DNA of 64,000 nucleotides. Origin: an uncultured Clostridia bacterium. Its GTDB lineage: Bacteria; Bacillota; Clostridia; Christensenellales; Borkfalkiaceae. The notes beneath the pieces are model-generated. The model had not been told where the DNA came from. It saw only the letters and a list, made by a program, of their open reading frames with translations, and searched no databases. Both the position numbers and the translations under genes were made by a program. The stretch spans positions 1 through 64,000 of the forward strand of contig CANRND010000004.1 in the NCBI GenBank assembly GCA_947631905.1, written 5' to 3'. How positions within the stretch are numbered: position 1 is the stretch's first letter; every line of letters starts with the position of its first letter. This document shows positions 1 through 8,574 of the stretch, piece by piece.

Positions 1-564
1 CTCGTGACGATGTTTGCAAAGGCGTGCAAGCTCAAGCTCTCCCTTTCTTCTGCGACCTCGCTCTACATGGGCATGGTGACGGACAGCGGCAGGTTTGTGT
101 TCGATTCCACCTCGGCGCGGACGTTCGAACTCGCGGCCTTTCTCATGTCCCAACCCATCGACCTCAACAGCCTCTACTACAACTTGTATGCGGAAGATTT
201 CTCCGACATCATTGCGCGGGCGGACAACATGCACAAGATCAGGTTCACAAAGAACAACGTGGCGTACATCTATACGGCGCGGGAAGACCTGCCCGTAGGA
301 AGCGACGCGGCGCCCGTAGTCTCCTCGGGGCTTGTCAGCCTGATGCACGACATCAAGGGCGTGTTCATCTGGGTGAACTTCACCGAGGGCGAGGACGGCG
401 TGCATGTGGAACTGCGTTCCAACCGCTACAACATCAACCCCATTGCCGTGAAATACGGCGGCGGCGGGCATAAGAAAGCGAGCGGGTGTACCGTTCCCGA
501 CCGCGCGGCCGCCATGAAACTTCTGGAAGATTTGGACGCTTTAAGCGCATCGGAGCCTGTATGA
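1..564 (+). CDS. DHH/DHHA1 family phosphoesterase (NrnA-like), 5'-truncated by window edge
   Basis: Reading frame open from window start; YMGMVTDSGRF motif and C-terminal KYGGGGHKKASG (DHHA1 GGGH motif); stop at 562-564. Confidence 0.85.
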   Translation, partial: LVTMFAKACKLKLSLSSATSLYMGMVTDSGRFVFDSTSARTFELAAFLMSQPIDLNSLYYNLYAEDFSDIIARADNMHKIRFTKNNVAYIYTAREDLPVGSDAAPVVSSGLVSLMHDIKGVFIWVNFTEGEDGVHVELRSNRYNINPIAVKYGGGGHKKASGCTVPDRAAAMKLLEDLDALSASEPV

Positions 565-1541
565 ACGAAGAGATCAAGAGAAACATTTTAGAGAAGATCG
601 AAAGCTACCAAACCATCATCGTCTCCCGCCACATCCGCCCCGACGGCGACGCGGTAGGCTCCACCAAAGGGCTTGTGAAAGTGTTGCGGGACACCTACCC
701 CGCAAAGGACGTCTACCTCGTCAACGAGGACTATTCGGACTATCTCGCTTTCTGCGGGCGCGAGGACGTTGTGACGGACGACGTTTACAAAAACGCGCTG
801 TTCATTGCGATCGACACGGGGACGAGAAAACGGCTCTCCAACAGCAAATATACGCTGGCGAAAGAGATCGTCAAGATCGACCACCACATCGAAGCCGACC
901 CTTACGGCGACGTCAACTGGGTGGAAGATTTCCGCTCGTCCGCATGCGAGATGATCGCGGATTTCTGCCTGACCTTCCGCGACAGGCTGAACATTTCCGC
1001 CGAGGCGGCGACGTACATCTACATGGGCATGGTGACGGACAGCGGCAGGTTCCGCTTTGAGGGCGTGACGGGTGAGACAATGCGGCTCGCGGGCGCGCTC
1101 CTCGACTTCGGCATCGATTACGAAACGCTGTTCGCGCACCTCTATATGGAGACGCGCGAGCGGCTCAAACTCAAATCGTTCGTCTACGACAATCTTCAAA
1201 TCACGCCAAACGGCGTGGCGTATATCTATATCAGCGAAGAGATCCAAAAGCAGTTCGGGCTTACGCTGGAAGCGGCGAGCGACGTGGTGAGCGATCTTTC
1301 GAAGATCCGCGGCAGCCTCATTTGGGTGGCGTTCATCTACAATTCCGCAAAACAGGAGATCCGCGTGCGCCTGCGCTCCCGTTTCCTCGGCATCAACGAC
1401 CTTGCGATCAAGTACCACGGCGGCGGACACAACATGGCGGCGGGCGCGACGGTCTATTCCGAGGAGGAGATGTACGCGCTCATCGCAGACGCGGACGCTT
1501 TGCTCGGGGAATACAAGGCGACGCACGAGGGCTGGCTATGA
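561..1541 (+). CDS. DHH/DHHA1 family phosphoesterase (NrnA-like nanoRNase/pAp phosphatase), second tandem paralog
   Basis: SRHIRPDGDAVGS, KIDHHIEADPYGDVNWV, YMGMVTDSGRF and KYHGGGHNMAAGA; ATG at 561 overlaps upstream stop (ATGA). Confidence 0.9.
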   Translation: MNEEIKRNILEKIESYQTIIVSRHIRPDGDAVGSTKGLVKVLRDTYPAKDVYLVNEDYSDYLAFCGREDVVTDDVYKNALFIAIDTGTRKRLSNSKYTLAKEIVKIDHHIEADPYGDVNWVEDFRSSACEMIADFCLTFRDRLNISAEAATYIYMGMVTDSGRFRFEGVTGETMRLAGALLDFGIDYETLFAHLYMETRERLKLKSFVYDNLQITPNGVAYIYISEEIQKQFGLTLEAASDVVSDLSKIRGSLIWVAFIYNSAKQEIRVRLRSRFLGINDLAIKYHGGGHNMAAGATVYSEEEMYALIADADALLGEYKATHEGWL

Positions 1542-2260
1542 AAATTTTACTGACAAACGACGACGGGATCGACGCAGAGGGGTTGAAACATCTCGTAAAC
1601 TGGGCGAAAACGCTCGGCGAGGTGTGCGTATTCGCGCCAAAGACCCAGCAGAGCGCAAAGAGCCGCTCCATCCAGATCCACAACCCCTACGAGGTGGCGC
1701 GGTCGGACCTCTTTGAGGGGATCGAGGCATACAGCGTGGACTCCACCCCCGCCGACTGCGTGCGGGTGGCGATTTTGGGCATGAAAAAGAAGTTCGACCT
1801 CGTGATCTCGGGCGTCAACAACGGACCCAACCTCGGCGCGGACATCCACTATTCGGGGACGGTTGCGGCGTGCTTCGAAGCGGCGGAGACGGGCGTAAAG
1901 GCAATGGCGGTCTCCGCGGCGTTCCACTCGTTCGGCAATGCGGTCAAAAATCTCGGCAGGGTGTACGGGGAGATCATGCGGCGGGGCATGTTCGGCTTTG
2001 CCGACATTGTGAACGTAAACTTTCCCGAGGAGGGCGATGAAATTCTCGTGACGAGAATGGGACCCGCCATTTACAGCGATGATTTTGAATTTTTGCCCGA
2101 CGGCACGGTAAAGCCGAGGCTCGTATGCCTCTATAACGGCACGCAGGACCTCGAACTCGATACCGACGCAACGATGACGGGACACATCTCCGTGACCCCT
2201 CTGCGCAACGATTTGACCGATTCTGCGGCATTTGAGCGTCTTAAAAGAAAGGTGGGGTGA
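1538..2260 (+). CDS. surE: 5'/3'-nucleotidase SurE
   Basis: MKILLTNDDGIDAEG, SGVNNGPNLGADIHYSGTVAA; ATG at 1538 overlaps upstream stop (ATGA). Confidence 0.93.
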   Translation: MKILLTNDDGIDAEGLKHLVNWAKTLGEVCVFAPKTQQSAKSRSIQIHNPYEVARSDLFEGIEAYSVDSTPADCVRVAILGMKKKFDLVISGVNNGPNLGADIHYSGTVAACFEAAETGVKAMAVSAAFHSFGNAVKNLGRVYGEIMRRGMFGFADIVNVNFPEEGDEILVTRMGPAIYSDDFEFLPDGTVKPRLVCLYNGTQDLELDTDATMTGHISVTPLRNDLTDSAAFERLKRKVG

Positions 2261-2275
2261 TCCCCCCTCACCTGA

Positions 2276-2370
2276 CCCCTCTCCCACACACAAACCTATC
2301 GTACGCACCCCCTCCTCCACAAACCTATCGTACGCACCCCCTCCTACGGAGGGGGATTAAGGGGGTGGGA
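2276..2370. repeat. Tandem direct repeat (cacaaacctatcgtacgcaccccctcct x2) plus C-rich/G-rich palindrome ccccctcctacggagggggattaaggggg
   Basis: Directly visible duplication and inverted repeat between surE and the DUF559 gene. Confidence 0.85.
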
Positions 2371-2390
2371 AAAAATCAATCATAAATCCT

Positions 2391-2747
2391 ATGAAAGCGA
2401 CAAGTAATAAAAACTTGACCCCTAACGCAAGAATACTCCGCCACAACATGACGGAAGAAGAGAAAAAACTTTGGTATCAATTTTTACGGCTACTTCCCTG
2501 CAAAGTTCATCGGCAATATGTAATCGGCAATTATATCGTCGATTTTTTTTGCGCGAGAGCTAATTTAGTGATAGAACTCGACGGCGCACAACACTTTGAG
2601 AATGACGCAAAAGAACACGACGCAGAGCGCGACAGCTTTTTGCAAGCGCAAGGATTGACTGTATTGCGCTATTCAAATGTTGAGGTACATCACAATTTCA
2701 AAGGCGTTTGTGAGGATATTTATTCGCACATAGAGCCGTTTCTTTAA
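2391..2747 (+). CDS. DUF559-type (Vsr/restriction-endonuclease-like fold) protein
   Basis: LTPNARILRHNMTEEEKKLWYQFLR...RQYVIGNYIVDFFCARANLVIELDGAQHFE...RDSFLQAQGLTVLRYSN, the typical DUF559 pattern. Confidence 0.85.
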   Translation: MKATSNKNLTPNARILRHNMTEEEKKLWYQFLRLLPCKVHRQYVIGNYIVDFFCARANLVIELDGAQHFENDAKEHDAERDSFLQAQGLTVLRYSNVEVHHNFKGVCEDIYSHIEPFL

Positions 2748-2755
2748 TTTACTAC

Positions 2756-3020
2756 GCCCACCCCCCTACCCCCCTCCAATGGAGGGGGTAAAGAGAACTT
2801 GTTCCAATGGAGGGGGTAAAAAGAACTTTGTTCCAATGGAGGGGGTAAAAGCCCAATGGGCGGGGAAAAAGTGTATCCCGCGAAACGGAACCCCCTCCTC
2901 GGGAGGGGGACCAAAGGGGGTGGGTGAAATTGAGAACAACGCCCACCCCCCTACCCCCCTCCAATGGAGGGGGTAAAGAGAACCTGTCCCAATGGAGGGT
3001 AAAAACCCAATGGGGGTAAA
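2756..3020. repeat. Array of ccccctccaatggagggggtaaa-type palindromic repeats
   Basis: (tcc)aatggagggggtaaa unit recurs at least six times, flanking the DUF559 gene downstream. Confidence 0.85.
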
Positions 3021-3043
3021 GCCACGCCGAAAGGGGCGTAAAA

Positions 3044-3083
3044 AAAAACAGACCTTTCCGAAGAGGAAAGGTCTGTTTTTTGA
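3044..3083 (-). terminator. Rho-independent terminator of the 3116-6982 gene (possibly bidirectional)
   Basis: aaaaaacagacctttccgaagaggaaaggtctgtttttt perfect stem with A/T runs. Confidence 0.85.
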
Positions 3084-3115
3084 TGTTTTACCGAATTTCG
3101 GTTTGCTTTCAGCGC

Positions 3116-6100
3116 TTAAAATTCCTTACCGGGAAGAAGCGCTACGGGAGCAACATTGACGGTAGCCGCCGCGGGTGCATCGTAGACAACATCGATCGAA
3201 TTAATACGAACTTGCGCACCCAAGCTTGCGATTTCAAATACTTTCTGCGGCGTTGCAAATGCAACGGAAACATCCGATCCGGAAAGGGTTACTGTAACGC
3301 CCTCCGCCGCAGTAATCGAGTTCTTCAATGCGGAAGCATAGCTTGCACTGTTGCAGTGGAACACGATTTCTTTCATGGCGGAAGTAAATTCAACCTTGAT
3401 GGAAGAATTCTGATAGCAACGGACAGGGTTTGCCCCGTCGTAGACATTGTTATTGCTTCCGCTCTTATTGTTGGTAAAAGTAATATCGTTCTGTCCCCAA
3501 ACTTGCGAGGTGGTCGAATAAGAAGTTCTACTGTTTATGTTCGCAAACGAAAGCGATACGCTCTTTGTAGTTGCGGAGCGAACGATGACTGTTACTTTCT
3601 TCGTCTGTGCATCAGTTCCTTGTGCGCTTGCGGTAATGGTAATCTCGACCGATACGTCTGTCGCGCCGAGTACTACGGTAAATTCTTGCTCACCAACTGT
3701 AATTGCCGCCGTATTGCCGCTCACAAATGCAAGCGTAACGCCCGTTACGGTCGACTTCGGAAGTGCGAAATTCTCCGTTACGGTTGAAGGAAGAGCAACG
3801 GCATTCAATGCGGCTGTAACCTTTTCGGCAATCGTTCTCGTGTCGGCGTAAGAAACCGCTTGCACGTTTACTTTGCTATGGGCGGTCATTTCAAGCGTTG
3901 CGGAAGAGGAGTTCCCCTTATAATTTTGAAGATAACCATAAACAGTGATCTTCATTCCTTTTGCCAAATCATTCGGGAGCTTCAAATATGTATCGTCGGG
4001 ATAAAGCGCAAAAATTTGAAGTCCTGCATTTTTGGCGTCGCCGGCAGCGTCCCCAATATAAACTCTCGACCAATCATTATATTGATCGCTCCAAGAACCG
4101 ACGTCGATAACGTAGCCCGTAACATACACTGCTGTTGCGCTGTAAGCGTCTATTGCAAGCGCACGGCAAGCCTCTAACGCCTCCGCTACGCTGTAAGGCT
4201 TCTCCTGGCTACCGTCGTTCTTATCGGGTTCGGGTTCGGGCGTAGTTGCGGTGCCGTCGTCAAATAATATAGACGACGCATAAGTTGCCTTGCTGCCGGC
4301 TTTGAGCGTGAACTCTTGCGCTCCGGTCGTGGTGACGGTGTATTCGATCGTGTAAATCTTGACATCGAACTCACCGTCTTTCTTGCCGGTTTCCTCGGTT
4401 TTTTTCAACGAGGGGGTCAACTTCGTCGTTCCCGCGGTAATCGTAAGGATAGTATCTTCCCCATATTCATTCGTCGATACAAGAACGACCGTGATCTTCG
4501 TGAAAGTCCCTGTCAATGTCAAAGTCCCAGTGTTCTTTTTGAACTGCACTACCTTATAATCGGCTTCCGAACCCGGCATAACGTCGGACAACGTCACTTG
4601 ATAGCCATTTACGGTATGGGTCCCCTTATACTTTGCATATCCGGAACTTTGCGTATCGTCCAAAACGCTGAAGGACTCCGAAGTCAGTTCAAGCGATCCC
4701 GTAGGCTGAGGGTCTTCGCCGCCTCCCGAACCTTCATAGTAAATCTTGATCGAGTACATTTGCACACTGTAGGTCGAAGGATTTACAAAGTAGAAATCAT
4801 CCGTGCCACCTTCAAACGTGTAGGTGATAATTTCGCGTAAGTCTTCGGGTTTTTCCACCACGCTCTTAACTTCTTTGGACGCATCCACGGAAGTTGCGGC
4901 ATACATCTTCATGTTGTCGTACGAACCGTAAACTTCCGTTACAACCTTTGCGATACGGTGACCGAACGAGTTGGTTTTGATGTAGCCGTTCGGCTTGATC
5001 GTAAATTCTTCGGGATGGGCAGTATTCTCTTCCAAATCGGATGTTGTAAGACCTGCCAACGTGCCGTTGAAATTGGAGGGCGTGATCTCGAAATAGGTAT
5101 CTTCGGGTTCGGAAGCCTCCGCCTTGATGGTGACGGAGATCTCTTTCGTTTGATCGGTTGCTCCCGTGAGTTTGGCGGTGACAACGAACTTCACGGTCGT
5201 ATCCGTTGCGGGGAGTTTGGTGACGGTGAGTTTATTGTTCGCAAACGTCGTGCCTGCGGGAAGGTTCTCGCCGGACTTCAAAGCCCACGTGAAGGTGACT
5301 TCGGGTTCGGTGGTTGCGGGAAGCGCGGTTTCGCCCGTCGTGGAGACGGTAAGCGTTGCGGGAACAGCCGCCAAAGCGTCGGTGATCTTCTGGTCGGCTG
5401 TTCTGTCGTCAACATATTTGTATGCGGTGGCGGTGACGTTGTTGCTGCCATAAGCCGCAACTTCGGGCGTATTGCCCTTGTAGTTCTGCAAATAACCGAG
5501 GACGGTGATCTCTGCGCCGACTTTAAGAGCGGTCTCTTGTTCGGCGAGGAGGGTGCCGTCGGCAACAAGGCGGTAAACTATCAGCGCGTTCGCATCATCT
5601 TTTGCAGCCGTCTTGCTATCGGCGATATAGACATTCGTCCAATTGCTGAAATCTCCGTTCCATTCGCCGTCGTCGATGACATAACCATGGATATAAACGG
5701 CTTTCGCCTCACCTGCAAGCGAGAAGAAACCATCGGCATCCACGAGCTGCGCGATCGACTTCGCTTCGGCGGCGGTATAAGGCTTCACTTCGGTGCCTGC
5801 GCCCGTCAAGGTAGGAGTGGGAAGAAGTTTGATTGAAAGTTCTTTATCCGCCGTCTCTTCATTCAATTTGAGATGAGCGACGAGGGTGACCTCCGTCTCG
5901 GCGGCGGGAAGCGATGTGACTTTAAGGGTACCGTTCTCAACGGAGACGTTCTCGGAAGTTCCTTTGAGTTCCCAAGTAAGCGTTGCACCGTCATGCTCGG
6001 TGGGAAGGGTGACGGTATCGACCATAAAGTAGTTGATCTGTTCGAGTTTCAAAGTTTCTTTCGCGGCAGTAAGTTTTTCGGCGTCACTCAAACCGCCTTC

Positions 6101-6982
6101 TTTGCCTTCCACGTCGATGGAGAACAAGCGCACCTGTCCTGCGGAGCAGGTAAACTCGACCTTATCGGTGGGATTAGCAAGTTTGAGGACGATTAGGTTG
6201 GTCTCTTCATCCTCTGTAATTTCCGCCTCGGGGAAAGCTGCCGTAAGGCTGTCTTTCAAATTGGTGCGGTAAGGGCTTGCGCTATAATTCCCCGATGCCT
6301 CATAATTTTTTTCACTGTGGAAATCGATCTTTGTGATACCGGGGAACTCGATCGTAACCTTGGAGCCCTTATACAGACGAACGGGGTTCTTACTGTCAAC
6401 GATATTGTTCGAACTGCTTGCCTTATCGTTGGTGAACGTAATGCCGTTGTTCTTCCAAACCTGTTGCTGAGCCGTTTGGGAGACGCGGGCGTCCGTCTTC
6501 TCGAAAGAAAGCGACGCAGTGACAGCGTCTTCCGAAGATTTCTTCGGGATCTTATGATCGTATTGCGTGGTCTTGGTTGCTTGTCCTGCGGTGACGGAAG
6601 CCGTGAGCGTATACTCCACGTCTACCGTTTTACGCGTGATCCCGATCGTGACCTGCCCCTTGCTGTCTTTTTCGCCTATGGTGACGCATTCGGCGATATT
6701 GACGCTTTCGGTCTTTGCGGTCGGCGTCCACGTTACGGGATAGAGCGTGCCGTCTACGTTGACCTGTCCGAGAACGGTATAGTTATCGGGGGTCTCGTAG
6801 TTTTTAACGGCTCCGTCTTTGAGGTAAAGACTGTCGAGCGTGTTGATTGCCGTTTGCGCGATCTCTTCGTCAGACTTGGTGCCGTTGTTGGGACCCGGGT
6901 TTTCTTTGCAAGCCGTAACGCCGAACACAAACGTGATTGCCATAGCGAGCGAAGCTATTGCGATCAGCCATCTTCTTTTCAT
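3116..6982 (-). CDS. Large secreted lipoprotein with duplicated OB-fold-like modules and duplicated beta-sandwich-like modules
   Basis: Lipobox VTAC at N-terminus; two copies of GYVIDxGxW...W..VYI.D...G.ITVxGYLQNYKGN; N- and C-terminal copies of SLSFxxxxxR.S...QVW..N.ITFTN.K..S.NN..D..NPVR.Y. Confidence 0.8.
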   Translation of the reverse strand: MKRRWLIAIASLAMAITFVFGVTACKENPGPNNGTKSDEEIAQTAINTLDSLYLKDGAVKNYETPDNYTVLGQVNVDGTLYPVTWTPTAKTESVNIAECVTIGEKDSKGQVTIGITRKTVDVEYTLTASVTAGQATKTTQYDHKIPKKSSEDAVTASLSFEKTDARVSQTAQQQVWKNNGITFTNDKASSSNNIVDSKNPVRLYKGSKVTIEFPGITKIDFHSEKNYEASGNYSASPYRTNLKDSLTAAFPEAEITEDEETNLIVLKLANPTDKVEFTCSAGQVRLFSIDVEGKEGGLSDAEKLTAAKETLKLEQINYFMVDTVTLPTEHDGATLTWELKGTSENVSVENGTLKVTSLPAAETEVTLVAHLKLNEETADKELSIKLLPTPTLTGAGTEVKPYTAAEAKSIAQLVDADGFFSLAGEAKAVYIHGYVIDDGEWNGDFSNWTNVYIADSKTAAKDDANALIVYRLVADGTLLAEQETALKVGAEITVLGYLQNYKGNTPEVAAYGSNNVTATAYKYVDDRTADQKITDALAAVPATLTVSTTGETALPATTEPEVTFTWALKSGENLPAGTTFANNKLTVTKLPATDTTVKFVVTAKLTGATDQTKEISVTIKAEASEPEDTYFEITPSNFNGTLAGLTTSDLEENTAHPEEFTIKPNGYIKTNSFGHRIAKVVTEVYGSYDNMKMYAATSVDASKEVKSVVEKPEDLREIITYTFEGGTDDFYFVNPSTYSVQMYSIKIYYEGSGGGEDPQPTGSLELTSESFSVLDDTQSSGYAKYKGTHTVNGYQVTLSDVMPGSEADYKVVQFKKNTGTLTLTGTFTKITVVLVSTNEYGEDTILTITAGTTKLTPSLKKTEETGKKDGEFDVKIYTIEYTVTTTGAQEFTLKAGSKATYASSILFDDGTATTPEPEPDKNDGSQEKPYSVAEALEACRALAIDAYSATAVYVTGYVIDVGSWSDQYNDWSRVYIGDAAGDAKNAGLQIFALYPDDTYLKLPNDLAKGMKITVYGYLQNYKGNSSSATLEMTAHSKVNVQAVSYADTRTIAEKVTAALNAVALPSTVTENFALPKSTVTGVTLAFVSGNTAAITVGEQEFTVVLGATDVSVEITITASAQGTDAQTKKVTVIVRSATTKSVSLSFANINSRTSYSTTSQVWGQNDITFTNNKSGSNNNVYDGANPVRCYQNSSIKVEFTSAMKEIVFHCNSASYASALKNSITAAEGVTVTLSGSDVSVAFATPQKVFEIASLGAQVRINSIDVVYDAPAAATVNVAPVALLPGKEF

Positions 6983-7126
6983 ACAACTTTCTCCTTTATA
7001 AAAATTTTATTTTTTCTTTTGAAGCACGGGCTGTGGGCGCCCGCCGCCACCGAAGTTTACCGGGGGACAGTGCGGTTTTCCGAAAAGCGCGCCCCCCCTG
7101 CCCCTCTCCCGAGGAGAGGGCATGGC

Positions 7127-8554
7127 TCAATCTGCAAATTCGAAGCAATTATAGCTCCAAATTGCAAGCTGATAGGCGCCGTCGTAGTAGTCGACAATGC
7201 CCTTGACGGATTTGATCGTCTTCCAGGAGCCGTCGGGGTTTTTGAAGTCGGCGAGCGTATAGAGATCGCTTCCATCTTTCTTCATCACAATGGTGCGAAG
7301 GGTGATCTGCTTCCCCGCTGCGTCCTTTACGACGATAGACATCGCGCCCGCGCTCTCCCCTTTGGAAGTGGTGTACGTTCCGTCCGTCTGAATGGTGAGG
7401 TTTGTGAGGGTGACGGAAGTATCCATGATCGCCGCGCCGTAGTCGAGCGTGAGCGTGGCGGGCGTCTCTTCGCCGTCTTCGTCCGTTACGGTGAACTCCG
7501 CCGAGACCTCGCGCGCGCCGACGGCAAGATCGGCAATGGACGCTTCCGCAAACGGCTTTGTCGGGATGGACTTCTTGCCCTCTTCCTCATCGATGAGTTT
7601 GGTGTTGGAAACCAGCGAAGGACGCGCCTCGTTATACGAAACGCCCGAGATCTGATAGGTGCCGTTGAACTCCCCTACCGTGCCGACGACGTTGACATAG
7701 TTGCCCACCGAAAGAATTTCGACGATCGCGCCCGTCTTATAACCGTAGTAAACGGCAATGCCGTAGGAGACGCCCGTCTCTTCGTCGTATTCCTCGATGT
7801 AAACGCTGTTCTCGAACCGCGCCGTGATGTAACCCGAGACGCTGACGAGGTGCTGGATGTAATCGGCAATATGGAAGCGAAGGCCTTTGAGCGTCAATGC
7901 GGCATAGCCGTCTCCGCCGAACCAGTTGGGATCTTTCTCGTTGCCGTAAATTTTGAGCTTGAACGTCTGCGCCTGCATGAGCGCCGCGAGCGCCGTTTCG
8001 CCGTAGCGGTTGTCCGCCGTTTTGGAAGCCCTGCCGTAACCGTTCTGCAACAGCTCGATGTTGAGGTTGCGGTAGTTCTCGTCTGCGACCGCTTCTCCTT
8101 CCGGAATGTACCAGATCCAAAGAAGATAGCGTTCGCTCGTAGAGTCGACGTTCCAGTGATCGTCGTTGCTCTCGACGATGATCTTCTCCGCCCCGTCGAG
8201 CGCGTCGTGGGTGAAGTTGGAAGCCGACTTGCCCCATTTTTCGACGTCGCCCGTCGATTCGGGCGTGTTCACCGCGAGATAGCGCGCCTTGATGTAGCCG
8301 TTGACGAACGTGGAGGCGTTCGCCGTGGGGTTGAAGTGCGTCGTATCGCCGTCGATGAAGAATTTGACGGTAACTTCCTGCTTGTTGGTGTTGCTCGACA
8401 TATCGAGTTTGAGTTCGCTCGCGTAGTCGATAAATTCACCCGTTTCATCTCCCCCGACGGGCGGGGGGGGCGTGCGGTCGCACCCCGCAAGCACGGGGAT
8501 GACAAGGGCGGCCGCACAGAGAAGCGACGTTAATATTTTAAGGTATTTCTTCAT
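7127..8554 (-). CDS. Staphylococcal nuclease-like (SNase/thermonuclease) lipoprotein with C-terminal OB-fold-like region
   Basis: Lipobox LAGC; VKFFIDGDTTHF...KARYLAVNTPEST...KWGKSASNFTHDAL...YLLWIWY...NLNIELLQNGYGRASK matches SNase landmarks. Confidence 0.8.
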   Translation of the reverse strand: MKKYLKILTSLLCAAALVIPVLAGCDRTPPPPVGGDETGEFIDYASELKLDMSSNTNKQEVTVKFFIDGDTTHFNPTANASTFVNGYIKARYLAVNTPESTGDVEKWGKSASNFTHDALDGAEKIIVESNDDHWNVDSTSERYLLWIWYIPEGEAVADENYRNLNIELLQNGYGRASKTADNRYGETALAALMQAQTFKLKIYGNEKDPNWFGGDGYAALTLKGLRFHIADYIQHLVSVSGYITARFENSVYIEEYDEETGVSYGIAVYYGYKTGAIVEILSVGNYVNVVGTVGEFNGTYQISGVSYNEARPSLVSNTKLIDEEEGKKSIPTKPFAEASIADLAVGAREVSAEFTVTDEDGEETPATLTLDYGAAIMDTSVTLTNLTIQTDGTYTTSKGESAGAMSIVVKDAAGKQITLRTIVMKKDGSDLYTLADFKNPDGSWKTIKSVKGIVDYYDGAYQLAIWSYNCFEFAD

Positions 8555-8574
8555 GATCTTCCCTCACGATGAAC

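Noticed and set aside
2756-3020. Possible CRISPR array
   Set aside because: Units are irregular in spacing, G/C-rich palindromes without unique spacers; no cas genes in the window.
6317-8533. 738-aa plus-strand ORF
   Set aside because: Antisense to the SNase-like lipoprotein and the end of the OB-fold lipoprotein; no signal peptide or domain evidence.
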